From the NCBI GenBank assembly GCA_019722365.1, contig JADFUC010002297.1, positions 124,001-188,000 of the forward strand: a stretch of 64,000 nucleotides of DNA. Direction: 5' to 3'. The first letter of the stretch is position 1. Each line of letters opens with the position of its first letter. The notes beneath the pieces are model-generated. The model did no database searches, had not been told where the DNA came from, and saw only the letters and a list, made by a program, of their open reading frames with translations. Below, in pieces: positions 35,181 to 46,852 of this stretch. The translations under genes were made by a program, and so were the position numbers. Source of the stretch: Lithospermum erythrorhizon (Eukaryota > Streptophyta > Magnoliopsida > Boraginales > Boraginaceae).

Positions 35181-38100
35181 TACATGCCAGCTTGACCCGA
35201 CTTGATAATAACATAGTTGTGGTTTGTAAAAGATGGTTAGAAGTACCAGGCTTGAAACAAGTCTATATTTTCTCTATGAATCGATCTTTGAAGCGGGGCT
35301 AAGGATCTTATTTCGTGTGTGCATTTATCGAGTTGACTTGAAAACCATCCAGGGATGGATTTATCTCCTTCATATTTGTGGTTTGAAATATACTTGTTTC
35401 ATTGTTTATGAACTTGAACCTTATCAATTCTTAGAGTCACATAGGTTCAACGCGTTTGAATGAAATAAAAATATTGACCAGTTGACAACCAGCCAAATAT
35501 ATCATCTCTTCAGAAAGTTAGAATATTTCATTTTAACGGTTGTGTTTCGTTAATAAAAGATACTTGTAATGTCTAATATAAAAACTCAATGTTATATAAT
35601 CAAAGTCAATTGATTTTGGTGAAATTCGTATATAAAACGTTATCAATGTTTTGTATTGTAAAAATAATTGTAGGTATGTATTAGATGTAAAAACTTGTGA
35701 CTAATATTTAAGTTAATTAAGAACAGTTGATGAGGTGTTCAAAAAGACATCATCTTGAACAGACGGCGGTAATTGGCCATAGAAGTATCACCGTTACTTG
35801 ATATGTTAATAAGGTGTTGAAAGAGATCATCTTGAACATACATAACAATTGGTTCCTAAAAATATTATATATAAAAATACCAAGCAGTTGATCTTACAGT
35901 CTAATACATACAAATTAAAAGCGAAATGGTTTTACCCTATTTACACTTATGACACCTTTTTCATTGTGTCTAGAAGCTAATTAATAATGTCAACTAAAGC
36001 AAATAGGTGGCTAAGTGGAAGTATTGTACTATTAAAAATGAAAAAATAGCATTGAAACTCAGTGGCACTAGAAAGAAAGAACAGAGATATAAAATGAAAT
36101 TTGGAAAAGTTATCTTGAAAATATAAAAAATTAAATATTTGAATCTGAGAATAAAATCTTAAATGATCGTCGTTTAAACGGAGATATTCTTAGTGTAATC
36201 ACCTTATCGTATCTGTATGAGAGATATATGGCCCGTTTGGCTAAGTATGAGAGATATAGGGCCACATTTAATATTTTTTAATATATAAGTGACAATCAGA
36301 AACTTTATACAAATAAAATTCGCTTGAATTTGTTTTGACTTGTTTGGTAATATAAAACATAATGAATTTTGTTTAAATGTTTGAATACTTGATAACTTAT
36401 AAATTGATAGAGAACATGTGAATTATCATAAAGAATAAGCGACTTATAAGGACATCTCGTTTATATATACTTTTTTAACTTTTGATACTGTCATTGTGTT
36501 ATGTTGAAAGAATAAAAATTAATTATAACTAAAAATTATTTTTATGACTAAATAATATTTTTTTTATTTTTTCAATAAGTTAAATGGTAAAAGTTGGTAT
36601 AACTAAAAAATTATATCTTTATGATTATTAAATGAAAGACAAATAAAAATATAGTTAAATATTTAGGGATAATGAAGTAAATTAATTGGTATTATTTATG
36701 AGTTTGAGTGGTTTGACCAAACAAAGTTGAAAAAAATACGATTCTTGTTTTTTTATTTAATGACATAAATTGATTCCAATTTCATATGTTGTAGGTTAAT
36801 AAATAATTTCTCTGATTTATTTTTCTTGAATCGATTTATAAGTTGATTTTTCTGAAAATAAACAGCCAACACTCTCATAATCAACTACATATGTGATTGG
36901 TTCCAATCAAGTGACAAATAAATTTATATAAGTTATCCTAATTAGGTATAAAAGTGAAACAAGCCAAATTCGAAAGGTAAGTACTTTTATTTATCAACTC
37001 AACTAAGTATTCAATTATAGAGAGTATCAAACAACATGATCTTTCTAGAATTCAATTCAATTATCAAAAATATATTTAAGATAGTCGGATCATATGTCAT
37101 GTAGTTCCATTTTCCAAGATCCTTAAAATCCATGGTTTAAATCCACTTCTGACCACTTTCTAAATCAAGTAATGTGCAGAGTTTCAAGTTGTTTAATTCC
37201 CAGTTTGATAGCCGCTATGGAAGGCTAATAGAAACAAGAAACACTCTGCCAATGTCTGCCAATTTTTTTCACTATGCAAATATATTTAATTAGTTTTAAA
37301 GAAAATAGGCAATTGTATGATTGGCTAAGCTTATTATCCATTGCTTCACGCACGACAAGTTATTGATAGCTAGATGATATGGAGTTCCAATTTGGAAATT
37401 TTTAAAGAAAACGATAAAACTGATTGAAAGTTTACTCTATTTTATTATATGGAGTACAATAATTTGAGTCACTTTATCATATACTTAAACACCCAAAATA
37501 AACCACCAACAATAAAATAAAAATGAAAATAAAAATTTAAATTTATCATTCACTTCTATGCGATTGATCAAATTAGACTTAATTTCTTAGCTTGTTGGTT
37601 TCTGTATTATTATTGGACTTTTGTCAATAATACTTTCATATTGTCAAATTACCTACTAAATAATCTTTTTGACAACAAAATAGACGAAAATGATGATCGG
37701 AAAAATCTGAAGTCAATTTTTAGCATTTAAAATCACCCAGTCAGGCGACGGTGGTCTTGACTGGATAACTCAGGAGCTAGCTGATAAATTTTAATATTAT
37801 TAGTGTATTTACTAATTAAAAAAAAATATGATATTAACATTTTATGAAGGTTTTATATATAGATTTTTTTATAAAAAAAATCTATCTTTGAAAACTCTAC
37901 TTATTCTAATTTATCTATTTCAATATTTAATTTATTCTTTTGATTTTGTTATGATGTTTGAATATCATGTGTGTTAAGAGATTGACAATTTTTGTGTGTA
38001 GAATCTATATTTAATGTTTTCTATTAAATTTAGACTACTGTCTTAGCATTGAAATCTTTCATAGTTTGAAAGTAGATGATTGTTTAGATAAAATTGATTT

Positions 38101-38700
38101 ATTAAGGATTGTACTGAAAAGATTTTAGGTATAAAAAGCTACATTGGAAATGTAAAAAGGTTTCTATTGGAATTTATACTTATATTAAAATTATAAACAA
38201 TTAACTATTGTGAAAGGTAAAGATTCTAGATGATCATGTATTTTGAAAAAGATATGATGTTTGTTCATATTTGATTTACTAAATTAGATTTAATTTAGAA
38301 TTCCATCAGATCGAATTAGGTTAAAAAATCCGTGATCAAGTAAGTTCAACTTAGATATTTCGATCTCGTTAAAATTAAGTGGTCAGTTAGCTCGGACTTA
38401 AACTTCTCACTTAGGAGTCGTGTCGATATTTCTCCATATGATTTAATTACTTATTATTAGGCTGTAATCAATGTTGATTATAATTTATATTTGCATTATT
38501 ATATAATCTCTAGCAATATGTCTATGGTTTGAATCCTCCTAAAGATTATTTCGTGATATACAGGATACATATTCACTTTATAAACTTGGTGCACTATTGA
38601 CATAATGAATTGTGCAATACTTCTGAAACATGAATTTGTTTATTGTGACTTTTCCTTCCATCCTTATATTATAAAAATTAACCATGCTTGATATTCAATT
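35181..38700. other. AT-rich non-coding DNA, possible MITE at 36.2 kb
   Basis: No gene supported; open frames such as 35233-35463 (+) show no motif. At 36225-36275 the phrase GGCCCGTTTGGCTAAGTATGAGAGATATAGGGCC resembles the GGGCCCGTTTGG ends of hAT- or Harbinger-derived MITEs, with AAACAGCCAACAC near 36860 as a weak candidate for the opposite end. Confidence 0.3.
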
Positions 38701-38703
38701 AAA

Positions 38704-38704
<1 letters not shown>

Positions 38705-38754
<50 letters not shown>
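38705..38754. repeat. (TA)n microsatellite
   Basis: About 24 uninterrupted TA units. A likely polymorphic marker site and a likely length error in assemblies. Confidence 0.95.
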
Positions 38755-38757
<3 letters not shown>

Positions 38758-38974
38758 TATTAATAAAGAGGCTTCACATGTGATGAATACTTTGTGATAC
38801 AGTGTCTATTATTATCCTTTTAAATGGTCTTCACGCGCGAGTGTATGAGAGTGGTTTTTGTTTTTCCTTTCTTTTCCTTTTCTTTTGTGTGTAGGTTTGT
38901 TTTTTACTTTTTTTTTTGGTTTTTGATTTGATTTATAGATACTAATATGTCTGATAATATTTTTCAGTAGTCGC

Positions 38975-39655
38975 TCGAGAATGAGATGAAATTAATAATT
39001 CATGTTTTCGTTCTTGACATTTTTTTTACGTGCAGTCATATTCTTTTTTTTGTTCTATTTTTACAATTACTAACTACAATAGAAACTTCGATTATTTAAT
39101 AAACTTTCTAAGATAACTTAACTTCCAAACTGTAATTAATAATTCGTGTTTTTCGTTCTTTTCATTTTTGCGAAACACGGAGATATACCGCTATGCTTTT
39201 TTTAAATTCCTTTTTAGGTTTGTTTTTTTTGCAATTATTAACTTCTGATAGGAATTGATTATTTAATAAACTCTTTAAGATAATATTTTAGTAGGTCCCA
39301 GGCTGAGGTCTTAATAAATAATAATTTGTGTTTTTTCATATTTTTTACCCGTGGTCATATACCATTATGCTTTTTCGTTCCTTTTAATTTTTTTACAATT
39401 ATCCTTCTGATAAAAAACTTGATAAATTAATGTCGATTATTTAATAAAGCTACTACAGGAATAATATTTTTGGCGAGTCCCAGTTAGGAATATGATGGTA
39501 AATTAACAATTTCATTTTATTTTTTTCCAATTGTCAATTCTGATGGCTTTATTGTCTGTCTTCGATTACTGTAATAATACTACTACAGATAATATTTTGG
39601 TCGGTTAACTCGAGAGGGGATAGAGTGTTAAATTAATAATTCATAAACTAATTAC
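38975..39655. repeat. Diverged tandem repeat, about 4 units of 150-190 bases
   Basis: Each unit contains AATTAATAATTCGTGTTTTCGTTC, a T-rich stretch, a GCAGTCATA or TGGTCATATACC block, TTTTTACAATTA, an AACTTCTGATA-like phrase and a GATTATTTAATAAACT...GATAATATTTT block with AGTCCCAG. Units start near 38987, 39132, 39318 and 39496. There is no coding content; the degree of decay suggests an old array. Confidence 0.6.
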
Positions 39656-40034
39656 TTATATACTGAATGATTTATGAAGGTTTCTTGAAAAATGACTAAA
39701 TTATCTTTTGTTTTTTGTTGAAATCAATTTTACCTTGAATCGCGTTTCTAATTTTCCTTATCATTGTAGGAACTTCTGGTGTAGAGATTGGAGAGTTCTT
39801 TCAAATGTGCACTTCATTTGATATACGTACATGCATTGTACAATAATTAAGTGGAAGTTTGAAAGATGTTTGTAAATTGAGTATTTTACTATAAATTAAT
39901 AATGTAACCTTCTTTAGCCAATGGTAGGATGATGTTCATCTTGATGATATAATAATTATTAGTCACCGTATTAGTTAGTCAGGTTTTCAGACCGTCAGGT
40001 AGTATATATATGAACCATATTTAAGTTTGCGTAA

Positions 40035-40328
40035 TTACCGTATATGAAAATATTTGGAAAGAAAGAGTGAAATACAAAAACATTGATAGGTGGCAGGACT
40101 AGCAATAATGTGTCCTATTCTACAGTAGCCCATGCCTATTACCTGAAAATAATAGTTTAAGTTGTGGTCCTGAAATTTTGCAAGTATGGGGTGTCCATTT
40201 CCATTAATAGACCATCCATTTTCCAAACAATCCCAACAAAATAGCTTTGGTGCCTTTTGTTTCAAAAAAAACTTGTCACCTTTCAACAACTTGAAAACAA
40301 CATCTCCCAAATAACGTATCTCCAACAT
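40035..40328 (-). CDS. Unrecognised open frame upstream of BAC2
   Basis: 97 codons. Residues 1-62 (from MLEIRYLGDVVFKLLKGDKF to HNLNYYFQ) look protein-like and end at CAG followed by GTAATAG, a good donor, so this could be one exon of a gene running left on the minus strand. It would share a divergent promoter with BAC2, 120 bases away. I do not recognise the family and find no second exon in the AT-rich DNA to the left. It may equally be chance. Confidence 0.2.
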   Translation of the reverse strand: MLEIRYLGDVVFKLLKGDKFFLKQKAPKLFCWDCLENGWSINGNGHPILAKFQDHNLNYYFQVIGMGYCRIGHIIASPATYQCFCISLFLSKYFHIR

Positions 40329-40450
40329 ATTGTAGATTCAAGAAACTGGATTCTTGATTGTCCGGAAGTGTCCTAGCCCATACTACTTTATATGGTCTTC
40401 CATAGTCACATAATTGGTACCTTTTTGGTTGATGAAAGTGGGAAGCTAAA

Positions 40451-42289
40451 ATGGATTTCTGGCCTGAGTTTCTTGCAAGTAGCTCAGGGAAGGAGTTTGT
40501 TGCAGGAGGATGTGGGGGGATGGCAGGAGTCGCGGCGGGCTATCCTCTAGATACTCTCAGGGTGAAACAGCAACACTCGGGGAAGGGCTCAGGATCAGCG
40601 TTCAGTATCCTCCGCCAACTTGTAGCTAGCCATGGACCTCGTGCCCTATACACAGGCATGGCTGCCCCCCTCGCCTCTGTAACGTTTCAGGTAAATTACC
40701 ACAATCCAATTATTGCTCCTACTATAATCTTAAACATGATCATACTGTATATATCTCAAAAACTTTGTATTCTTACTATTCAATAAAAAAGTGTTTACGT
40801 TCAGATATTACATGACATTCCTAGTTGTTAAATTATTTATTCAATGTAATGTTTACAAGAACATACATGTGTTTCCCTGCAAAAATTGTGTTGATAAGAA
40901 TATCGGTATGGATAAGTTCTGGTCATGGTGACGTTTGTGACGACAATACTTTCATCTTGATCTTATCTTCCAACCTATCAAATGAGAAACTATTGTAGAA
41001 TACATAGTAATTCGTTTATGACTTTTGTCTTGCACGTAACTTGAACATTGGATTGGACAAATCCAATTTCATTTTTGCCTAATTACTTATTTTAAATTAC
41101 TTGATTATGGAATTAAATAACGTAAGGTTACGTAATATTACTAACATATTATAAAAAATATTTGATCAAAAAATATTTTATTATAGGACAAAACTATTTT
41201 AGTTGATCATGAAATAAAAAATATTTTTACTAAAGTACAAAAGTGAAAAAATTAAGATAAAATTATATTGAAATATTATATGAACAAATAAATAGGAAAA
41301 AGAATCTTTTTATACATGATTAAATAAATTGAAACGGACTGAGTGAAAATTATGTCACTGCAACTCTACAAGGCTAACAAAAATCCTGGGTCTCACTAGT
41401 TCTAACTACTGTGCATAAATACTAATTGTAATTTTGATATGTGAAATATTTTTTCCATACTAGAACATAAGCAAAGCACCCATGCAAGATCAGAAATAAA
41501 TTCTACTCCAATTGTCATTTTGATCTTTTATTTATGAAAATACTATGACACAATTGTTTTATACATACCTAAAACGCGATTTCTTTGTTACTGCAGAATG
41601 CAATGGTTTTCCAGATTTATGCTATTCTGTCAAGAAGATTTGACAAGAATCTCCTACCCACTGATCCGCCGTCTCTCAAAGGGGTAGCTTTAGGAGGATT
41701 TGGGACAGGAGCCATACAAAGCCTGATCCTTAGCCCTGTTGAATTAATCAAAATCCGCCTTCAATTGCAGAGAACAACAAATGAAGTAAATAGTGCAAGA
41801 GGTCCAATGGATGTCGCTAGAAGTATATTGAGAAGAGAAGGTTGGAGGGGGATCTATCATGGTTTAACCATCACCGCGCTGAGAGATGCTCCGGCCCATG
41901 CCTTTTACTTTGGGACATACGAGTATATGAGGGAGAAACTCCATCCTGGCTGTCGAAAGAATGGCCAAGAGACTTTCAGAACTATGCTTATTGCAGGTGG
42001 ATTAGCTGGAGTTGCTAGCTGGATCTGCTGCTACCCACTGGATGTGATTAAAACTAGAATTCAGGCTCAATCAGAGTCTTCACCGTTGAGATACAATGGC
42101 ATTGTTGATTGCTTCAGACGTAGTGTAAAGGAAGAAGGATATAATGTGCTCTGGCGAGGTTTAGGAACTGCAGTTATCAGAGCATTCATAGTGAATGGTG
42201 CCGTGTTCACAGGCTACGAAACAGCCCTGAGATTACTGTTCGATAATAACATGGACCCTGCAACTCTTCCAAATGAAAATGCATTCTGA
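40451..42289 (+). CDS. BAC2: Mitochondrial basic amino acid carrier BAC2
   Basis: Inner mitochondrial membrane carrier of the SLC25 family, exchanging arginine, ornithine, lysine and related basic amino acids. In Arabidopsis BAC2 supports arginine catabolism and responds to hyperosmotic stress. Exon 1 is 40451-40690, ending TTTCAG before GTAAAT. Exon 2 is 41597-42289 after TTACTGCAG. The product is 310 residues against about 296 in Arabidopsis. The three carrier repeats show PLDTLRVKQQ, PVELIKIRLQ and PLDVIKTRIQ (PxD/ExxK/R signature), each followed by an LYTGM, GIYHG or LWRGL type block. MDFWPEF at the N-terminus and RDAPAHAFYFGTYEYMRE are characteristic of BAC2. The ATG is the family start. 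Nothing is missing. It faces PDX1.2 tail to tail 950 bases away. Confidence 0.97.
40691..41596 (+). other. BAC2 intron
   Basis: A 906-base GT-AG intron, AT-rich, placed after the first carrier repeat. No further gene inside. Confidence 0.9.
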
Positions 42290-43235
42290 AAGCAGATTTC
42301 TGGAATTGTGCAATGCAGCCGGCTTGATTCGAGCATCCATTTTGCAACCATAGTCAAGCTGAACACCAATTTCATTCAAGATTGTAGTTGCTGATATAGT
42401 CCTATCAGATCCTTCCATTACATATACATCAGAAAAGTAGATTTGAGCATGAACAGATCATGGGATTCTAGAAGGCTTATCATGTAGTGTTATCAGGCAC
42501 TAATGAAAGTGATCACCAATTCTTTCAGTTCACAATTGAACTCTAATGTTTAAACCTTGAACTTGTTTCACCACTCAGAACATATGTAAATACAAATACT
42601 TTTTTGATGCATCCAGGTTTTTCTCATTATATTAATCTTCAAAAGATAAGGTTCTATTTAACATTTGATAATAAAACACTGCCCATAGATTAAAGAAACA
42701 AAAATCAGTTCCCTTATGTTTTCTGTGTCATGAAGGCTAGGTGTCGTCATCGCCTGTTCATTCTTTCTTAAGCGGCGGCAGATCGAGATTTTTATATAAA
42801 AAGACGTATTACTTATCTGTGAAAACATAAGAAAAAATATAAAGAATTTAGGAAAGGGCGAAGACAACAAATTTTTTTTAAAATAACTATAATTTTTAGG
42901 AAAAGTGATTAACAGACATATGTTTTCAAAAAATTATCTCCAATACATAATGTTGATGCACAACTGCTTATTTCTTAAACTTGCGCTTAAATATCATAAG
43001 CACAAATTCAATAATGAGCATAAACAGAAAAACACATTCATTAAAAGCTTATCACCATTTTTATTATCAAAAGAAAGACAAGTGAAGCCATAAACCTCAT
43101 ACTTCAAATTACATATCTATAATAAACGGCTACATTGAGAACACTTCTATATTTCTTCTAATAAATAACACCATGAATACAGTAGAATACAAAATGCTTC
43201 ATCAACAGCTTTCTTCACCATCAAACCTTCCATTC
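42290..43235. other. Intergenic, two convergent 3' ends
   Basis: Holds the 3' UTRs of BAC2 (+) and PDX1.2 (-). No gene seen. Confidence 0.5.
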
Positions 43236-44126
43236 CTAGGCTCTAGTAAGATTCAAAGCAGCCATAGCATCCTCCAAACCGCTGCTCGCCTGAGCTAAGA
43301 TTACAGGATCATTGTAATTCCTAACAGCCTGCACGATCGCCCGGACATTCTTGTAAGGATCCACACAATTGAAAACCTCCGAACCCAAGAACACCCCATC
43401 ACAACCCAATTGCATCATCATGGCAGCATCAGCAGGGGTAACAATCCCTCCAGCCGCGAAATGCACCACCGGAAGCCTACCCATTTGCTTAGTCTGGGCA
43501 ACAATATCATATGGAGCTGCAATTTTCTTGGCAAATGTGAACACTTCATCTTCATCCAAATTGTTCAAAATCCTAACATCTCCCATCACTTTCCTCACAT
43601 TATGAACCGTCTCCATTATGCTCCCACTGCCCCTCAAATCCCCTTGTGTCCTAATCATCGCCGCGCCTTCCCTAACACGCCTCAGGGCCTCGCCAAGATC
43701 CCTACATCCGCAAACAAATGGAGCGCGAAAATTATGCTTATTAATAAAATGCTGATCATCTGCAAGTGCCAACACCTCACTTTCATCAATGTAATCAACG
43801 CCAACAGCTTCCAAAATCTGAGCTTCCACAAAATGCCCCACTCGGGCTCGGGCCATGATCGGGATCGTCACGGCCCGTTTGATCTCCTTAACAACTTCCG
43901 GGTCGGGCATACGAGCAACTCCACCGGGCCCCGAAGACGATTCAGTAACAATGAGGCAACAAGCACCAGCAGATTCAGCAATCTTGGCTTGATCAACAGT
44001 AGCCACCTCAACAATTGCGCCGCCTCGAAGCATCTGGGCAATGCTAACTTTGATCGAAAATGAGTTCTTCTTGGAGTCGGTTATGGCGGCGCCGCTGTAC
44101 ACCGTCACAGCTCCGTCGTCAGCCAT
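43236..44126 (-). CDS. PDX1.2: PDX1.2-like pseudoenzyme (pyridoxal phosphate synthase subunit homologue)
   Basis: Non-catalytic PDX1 homologue that in Arabidopsis assembles into dodecamers with PDX1.1/PDX1.3 and sustains vitamin B6 synthesis in the cytosol under heat. It is an intact 296-residue (beta/alpha)8 barrel without introns. The start chosen is ATG 44126 ([12 protein letters not shown]), matching the family; an upstream ATG at 44135 would add MCK. Diagnostic losses: the lysine that binds ribose 5-phosphate is arginine ([12 protein letters not shown], residue 93), the second catalytic lysine is glutamine ([11 protein letters not shown], residue 161), and the barrel Asp of GG.IMDV is Glu (GGAIVEV, residue 40). 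These match PDX1.2 rather than an active PDX1. Remaining blocks are intact: [39 protein letters not shown]. The protein ends ALNLTRA, about 15 residues short of Arabidopsis PDX1.2. A perfect heat shock element lies upstream. Confidence 0.95.
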   Translation of the reverse strand: MADDGAVTVYSGAAITDSKKNSFSIKVSIAQMLRGGAIVEVATVDQAKIAESAGACCLIVTESSSGPGGVARMPDPEVVKEIKRAVTIPIMARARVGHFVEAQILEAVGVDYIDESEVLALADDQHFINKHNFRAPFVCGCRDLGEALRRVREGAAMIRTQGDLRGSGSIMETVHNVRKVMGDVRILNNLDEDEVFTFAKKIAAPYDIVAQTKQMGRLPVVHFAAGGIVTPADAAMMMQLGCDGVFLGSEVFNCVDPYKNVRAIVQAVRNYNDPVILAQASSGLEDAMAALNLTRA

Positions 44127-44260
44127 TTTACACAAGGTGTTCGACGAAATGCCTGAATGAAAAGATCAAGAATCACAAATATCACAAATTGGACTTTATT
44201 TTTTTGTATAACACAAATTGCGACTTTAATTTTGGGACAAAGTTGATGAAGAAGTAGAGC

Positions 44261-44276
44261 AATATATATATATATA
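44261..44276 (-). promoter_or_regulatory. TATA box of PDX1.2
   Basis: An alternating TA run (ATATATATATATATA) about 135 bases upstream of the ATG, in the right place relative to the heat shock element at 44331-44343. The predicted transcript start is near 44230. Confidence 0.6.
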
Positions 44277-44330
44277 GGGGAAGGAAGATTCGAAGGAAAG
44301 GGGGTTGGTTGATAATGGAAGGGGTGATTC

Positions 44331-44343
44331 TTCGGGAAGTTTC
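44331..44343 (-). promoter_or_regulatory. Heat shock element of PDX1.2
   Basis: TTCGGGAAGTTTC is an exact TTCnnGAAnnTTC, three alternating units, about 60 bases upstream of the TATA run. A two-unit site GAAGATTC lies closer, at 44284-44291. Arabidopsis PDX1.2 is induced by heat through HSFA1-type factors, so the site fits the known regulation. Confidence 0.8.
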
Positions 44344-44639
44344 TGGGAGGTTTGATGAATGGGTGTAGAATATTCGTATGTTATTGCCAATTTTATCCCA
44401 ACTTCTAAATTGCGGTGATTTTGGTGGCAAACAACTTCAAATGGATTTGACTTTATGTGGCTTTAAAAAAAAAAATCATGTATGCAATTATGTCTAATTG
44501 GATTTAAAATGTTTTGTTATATTATTTTAATATTTTTTTATAGTTAATATTCTGATAATTTTCGATTCATATACTATATTGAATTGACTTTAGCTTGACA
44601 ATGCAGGATCTTAGGCTTGTCCATTGCATCTCTTGATTT

Positions 44640-44897
44640 TCTTTCTTCCTCAAAGCGATATGATTTCATTGCAAAAATGTGACAAAATAAATGTTATTCA
44701 AATCAACAATACGTTATGAAGCTTAGGATCTCAAATGTTCAATATAACAAAATGCTCAAATGATATATATGTTCTTTCTTTTGAAAGTTTTGGTGTGTTT
44801 ATTATGTACCTTGATGGAGGTATTTATACTACAAGTACCCCTTAATACTATTCAAAATACTCTGTACTATTCGTTTTACATTGATATTTATTTGACA
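44640..44897 (-). repeat. Copia (Tork) 3' LTR, approximate
   Basis: Aligns with 50780-51086: shared CAAATGATATAT.TGTTCTT, TTGAAAGTTTTGGT.TTGTTTATTATG, CTTGATGGAGGTAT and ATTCGTTTTACATTG (plus strand). Read on the minus strand it starts TGTCAAATAAATATCAATG. The outer end is not fixed. Confidence 0.6.
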
Positions 44898-44999
44898 TTT
44901 GTGGGCTAGTTTGTGCTTCAGCATTCTATTTCTTTCCCCACTTTGAAATATCAAATATCTGAACACATGTTGCCTCGTTAAAACCTTATGAGGCAAAGC

Positions 45000-46500
45000 G
45001 GAGTGAATAGCTTGTAAGGAAAAATAGTATCTTTCCTCATTAAACACAGTAAGTTCTTCAAGATACCGAATGTGATCGTTAAATCTTTGATTGTGCTTCT
45101 TGGCTTGATGTAGGCCTTTGTGAAGAGATCTGCTACATTGCTCGCATGAGCGGATATCTTCGGATCTCTGCGCTCCTTGTTTCTTTGAGTTCTTGAGTGA
45201 ATGAAAAACTTAGGGGATATGTTTGATCTGTCAGCTTTTGATATATCATGCTTTCATCCCAGGTAACATGCGACATTGTCTTCATGCCTGTTGTTGGATT
45301 CTTGTCAAATATTATTAAACAGTTCTTTCACTTGGATATGTTGTCAACGTCTTAGCAATCTATTTCTTCTTTGCCGTGAAAGTTATTACTTAATGATTTG
45401 AAGAAGTTATTCTGAGGATACGCTTTTGGGATCTCGGAGATATTGCGGTGTCGCTTGGCATATGTAATCATCACAATGCGTGATTTAGCGTTATGTGGAT
45501 CGACAAATAACCTAATCACATAACCAAGCAAAACTTGTTTTGTATTGTTAGGATAAAACAAATCAAGATCAGACGTACCTCGAAGATACCGAAAAATATG
45601 TTTTATCCATTTTCAATGTCTATTTGAAGGACACGAACTAAATCTTGCTAGTAAATTCAACTGCCAAAAGTATATCAGTGCTTATGCAATTGTGAGATAT
45701 CATTAAGGCTCGGTGCAGTGAGGTATGGTACTTGATGCAGATCTTCTTCATTTTCTTCCTTAGGACGGAAGGATCCTTTTCAATATTAAGTGTTACGCCC
45801 GTCGTGAATGCTTAAAGGTTTCTTTATCATTAAAGCTTTTAATACCGCTTTATGTAATTTGATTGGTGTACCAAAATACCATTTTAATTATTACTCGATA
45901 CGTAAACCAAGAGGCGAGAACTTAGTGTACCCCGGATCTTTCATTTCAAATTCTTTCTTTAAAACAATTCATTGTACTTTGATTTCTTTATTAGTTCCGA
46001 TAATATTTAGATCGTGACATAGGCAATGATGATTACAAAAACTCAAATATTGTTTTTCTTTATAAAAACACCCAAGGACAAATAGAGTTATTGGTAGTCC
46101 TCTTTAAGTAAATATTCATAGCGCCTATTATACCATTCGTCCGGATTGTTTTTAACCCATAAAGTGATCTTTGCAACCCTAATTGCATACATTTCTGGTT
46201 TAGATGTTTCAATAATTTTAAATCCTTCGAATTTTCATGTATATATCCTTTATCAAGTGATCCCATTATAATAATTTGCTAACAACATAAGATGCATGTC
46301 GAGATTATTGAATCTTGACAAACCTATTAAAATAACAAAAACTAATGGTGTCCATAACGGGAGAATGATTGCCTCGTAATCAATTCGGGTCTTGAAACAG
46401 CATTACCTTGAGCGAAACTGTATCTTCTGATACCGTTTTTACCGTTTAAGTTTTCTCTAAATACCCACTTATAACCAACGAGGGTTTCATACGCTTGAGG
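45000..46500 (-). pseudogene. Copia (Tork) reverse transcriptase and RNase H relic
   Basis: Reverse transcriptase blocks: ETLVGYKWVFRE (about 46.46 kb), MGSLDKGYIHENSKD and LQRSLYGLK (46.26-46.15 kb), NNSICPWVFL (46.07 kb). At the catalytic YVDD the sequence near 46017-46030 reads YVT then a shift and stop. RNase H blocks follow: FYPNNTKQVLLGY and DPHNAKSR (45.56-45.48 kb), then ADLFTKA-like text near 45.13 kb. Confidence 0.75.
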
Positions 46501-46852
46501 GAATAGTCACAATAGGCCCAAATACTTTTCGATTTTTAAGAGATTTGATTGATCTGTGCATCTTTCCATTTGTGATCAAGTCGACATGACAGTGAAACCA
46601 CGTATCTGGGTTGAGATCATCCATTTTCATTCATAATTTCATATGCAATGGAAATGCAAATATTTCATCAATATGCTTATTTTTCCGGTTCCAAAAGATT
46701 TCTTGTATTAACACTAATTGATAGAAATCTGAGATCACATTCTTATTTTCGGTTTCATTATCAATAATCTCATTTCGTCACTTGTGCTTCTTCAAGAACA
46801 CTTTTATCCGGACTTATACGTTATCATTTAGTGTCTTATCAGATCACTTTCA

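Noticed and set aside
38705..38754. TATA-like promoter
   Set aside because: A simple (TA)n microsatellite 1.7 kb from the nearest gene.
43410..44063. 217-codon plus-strand open frame
   Set aside because: Antisense shadow of the intact PDX1.2 coding sequence.
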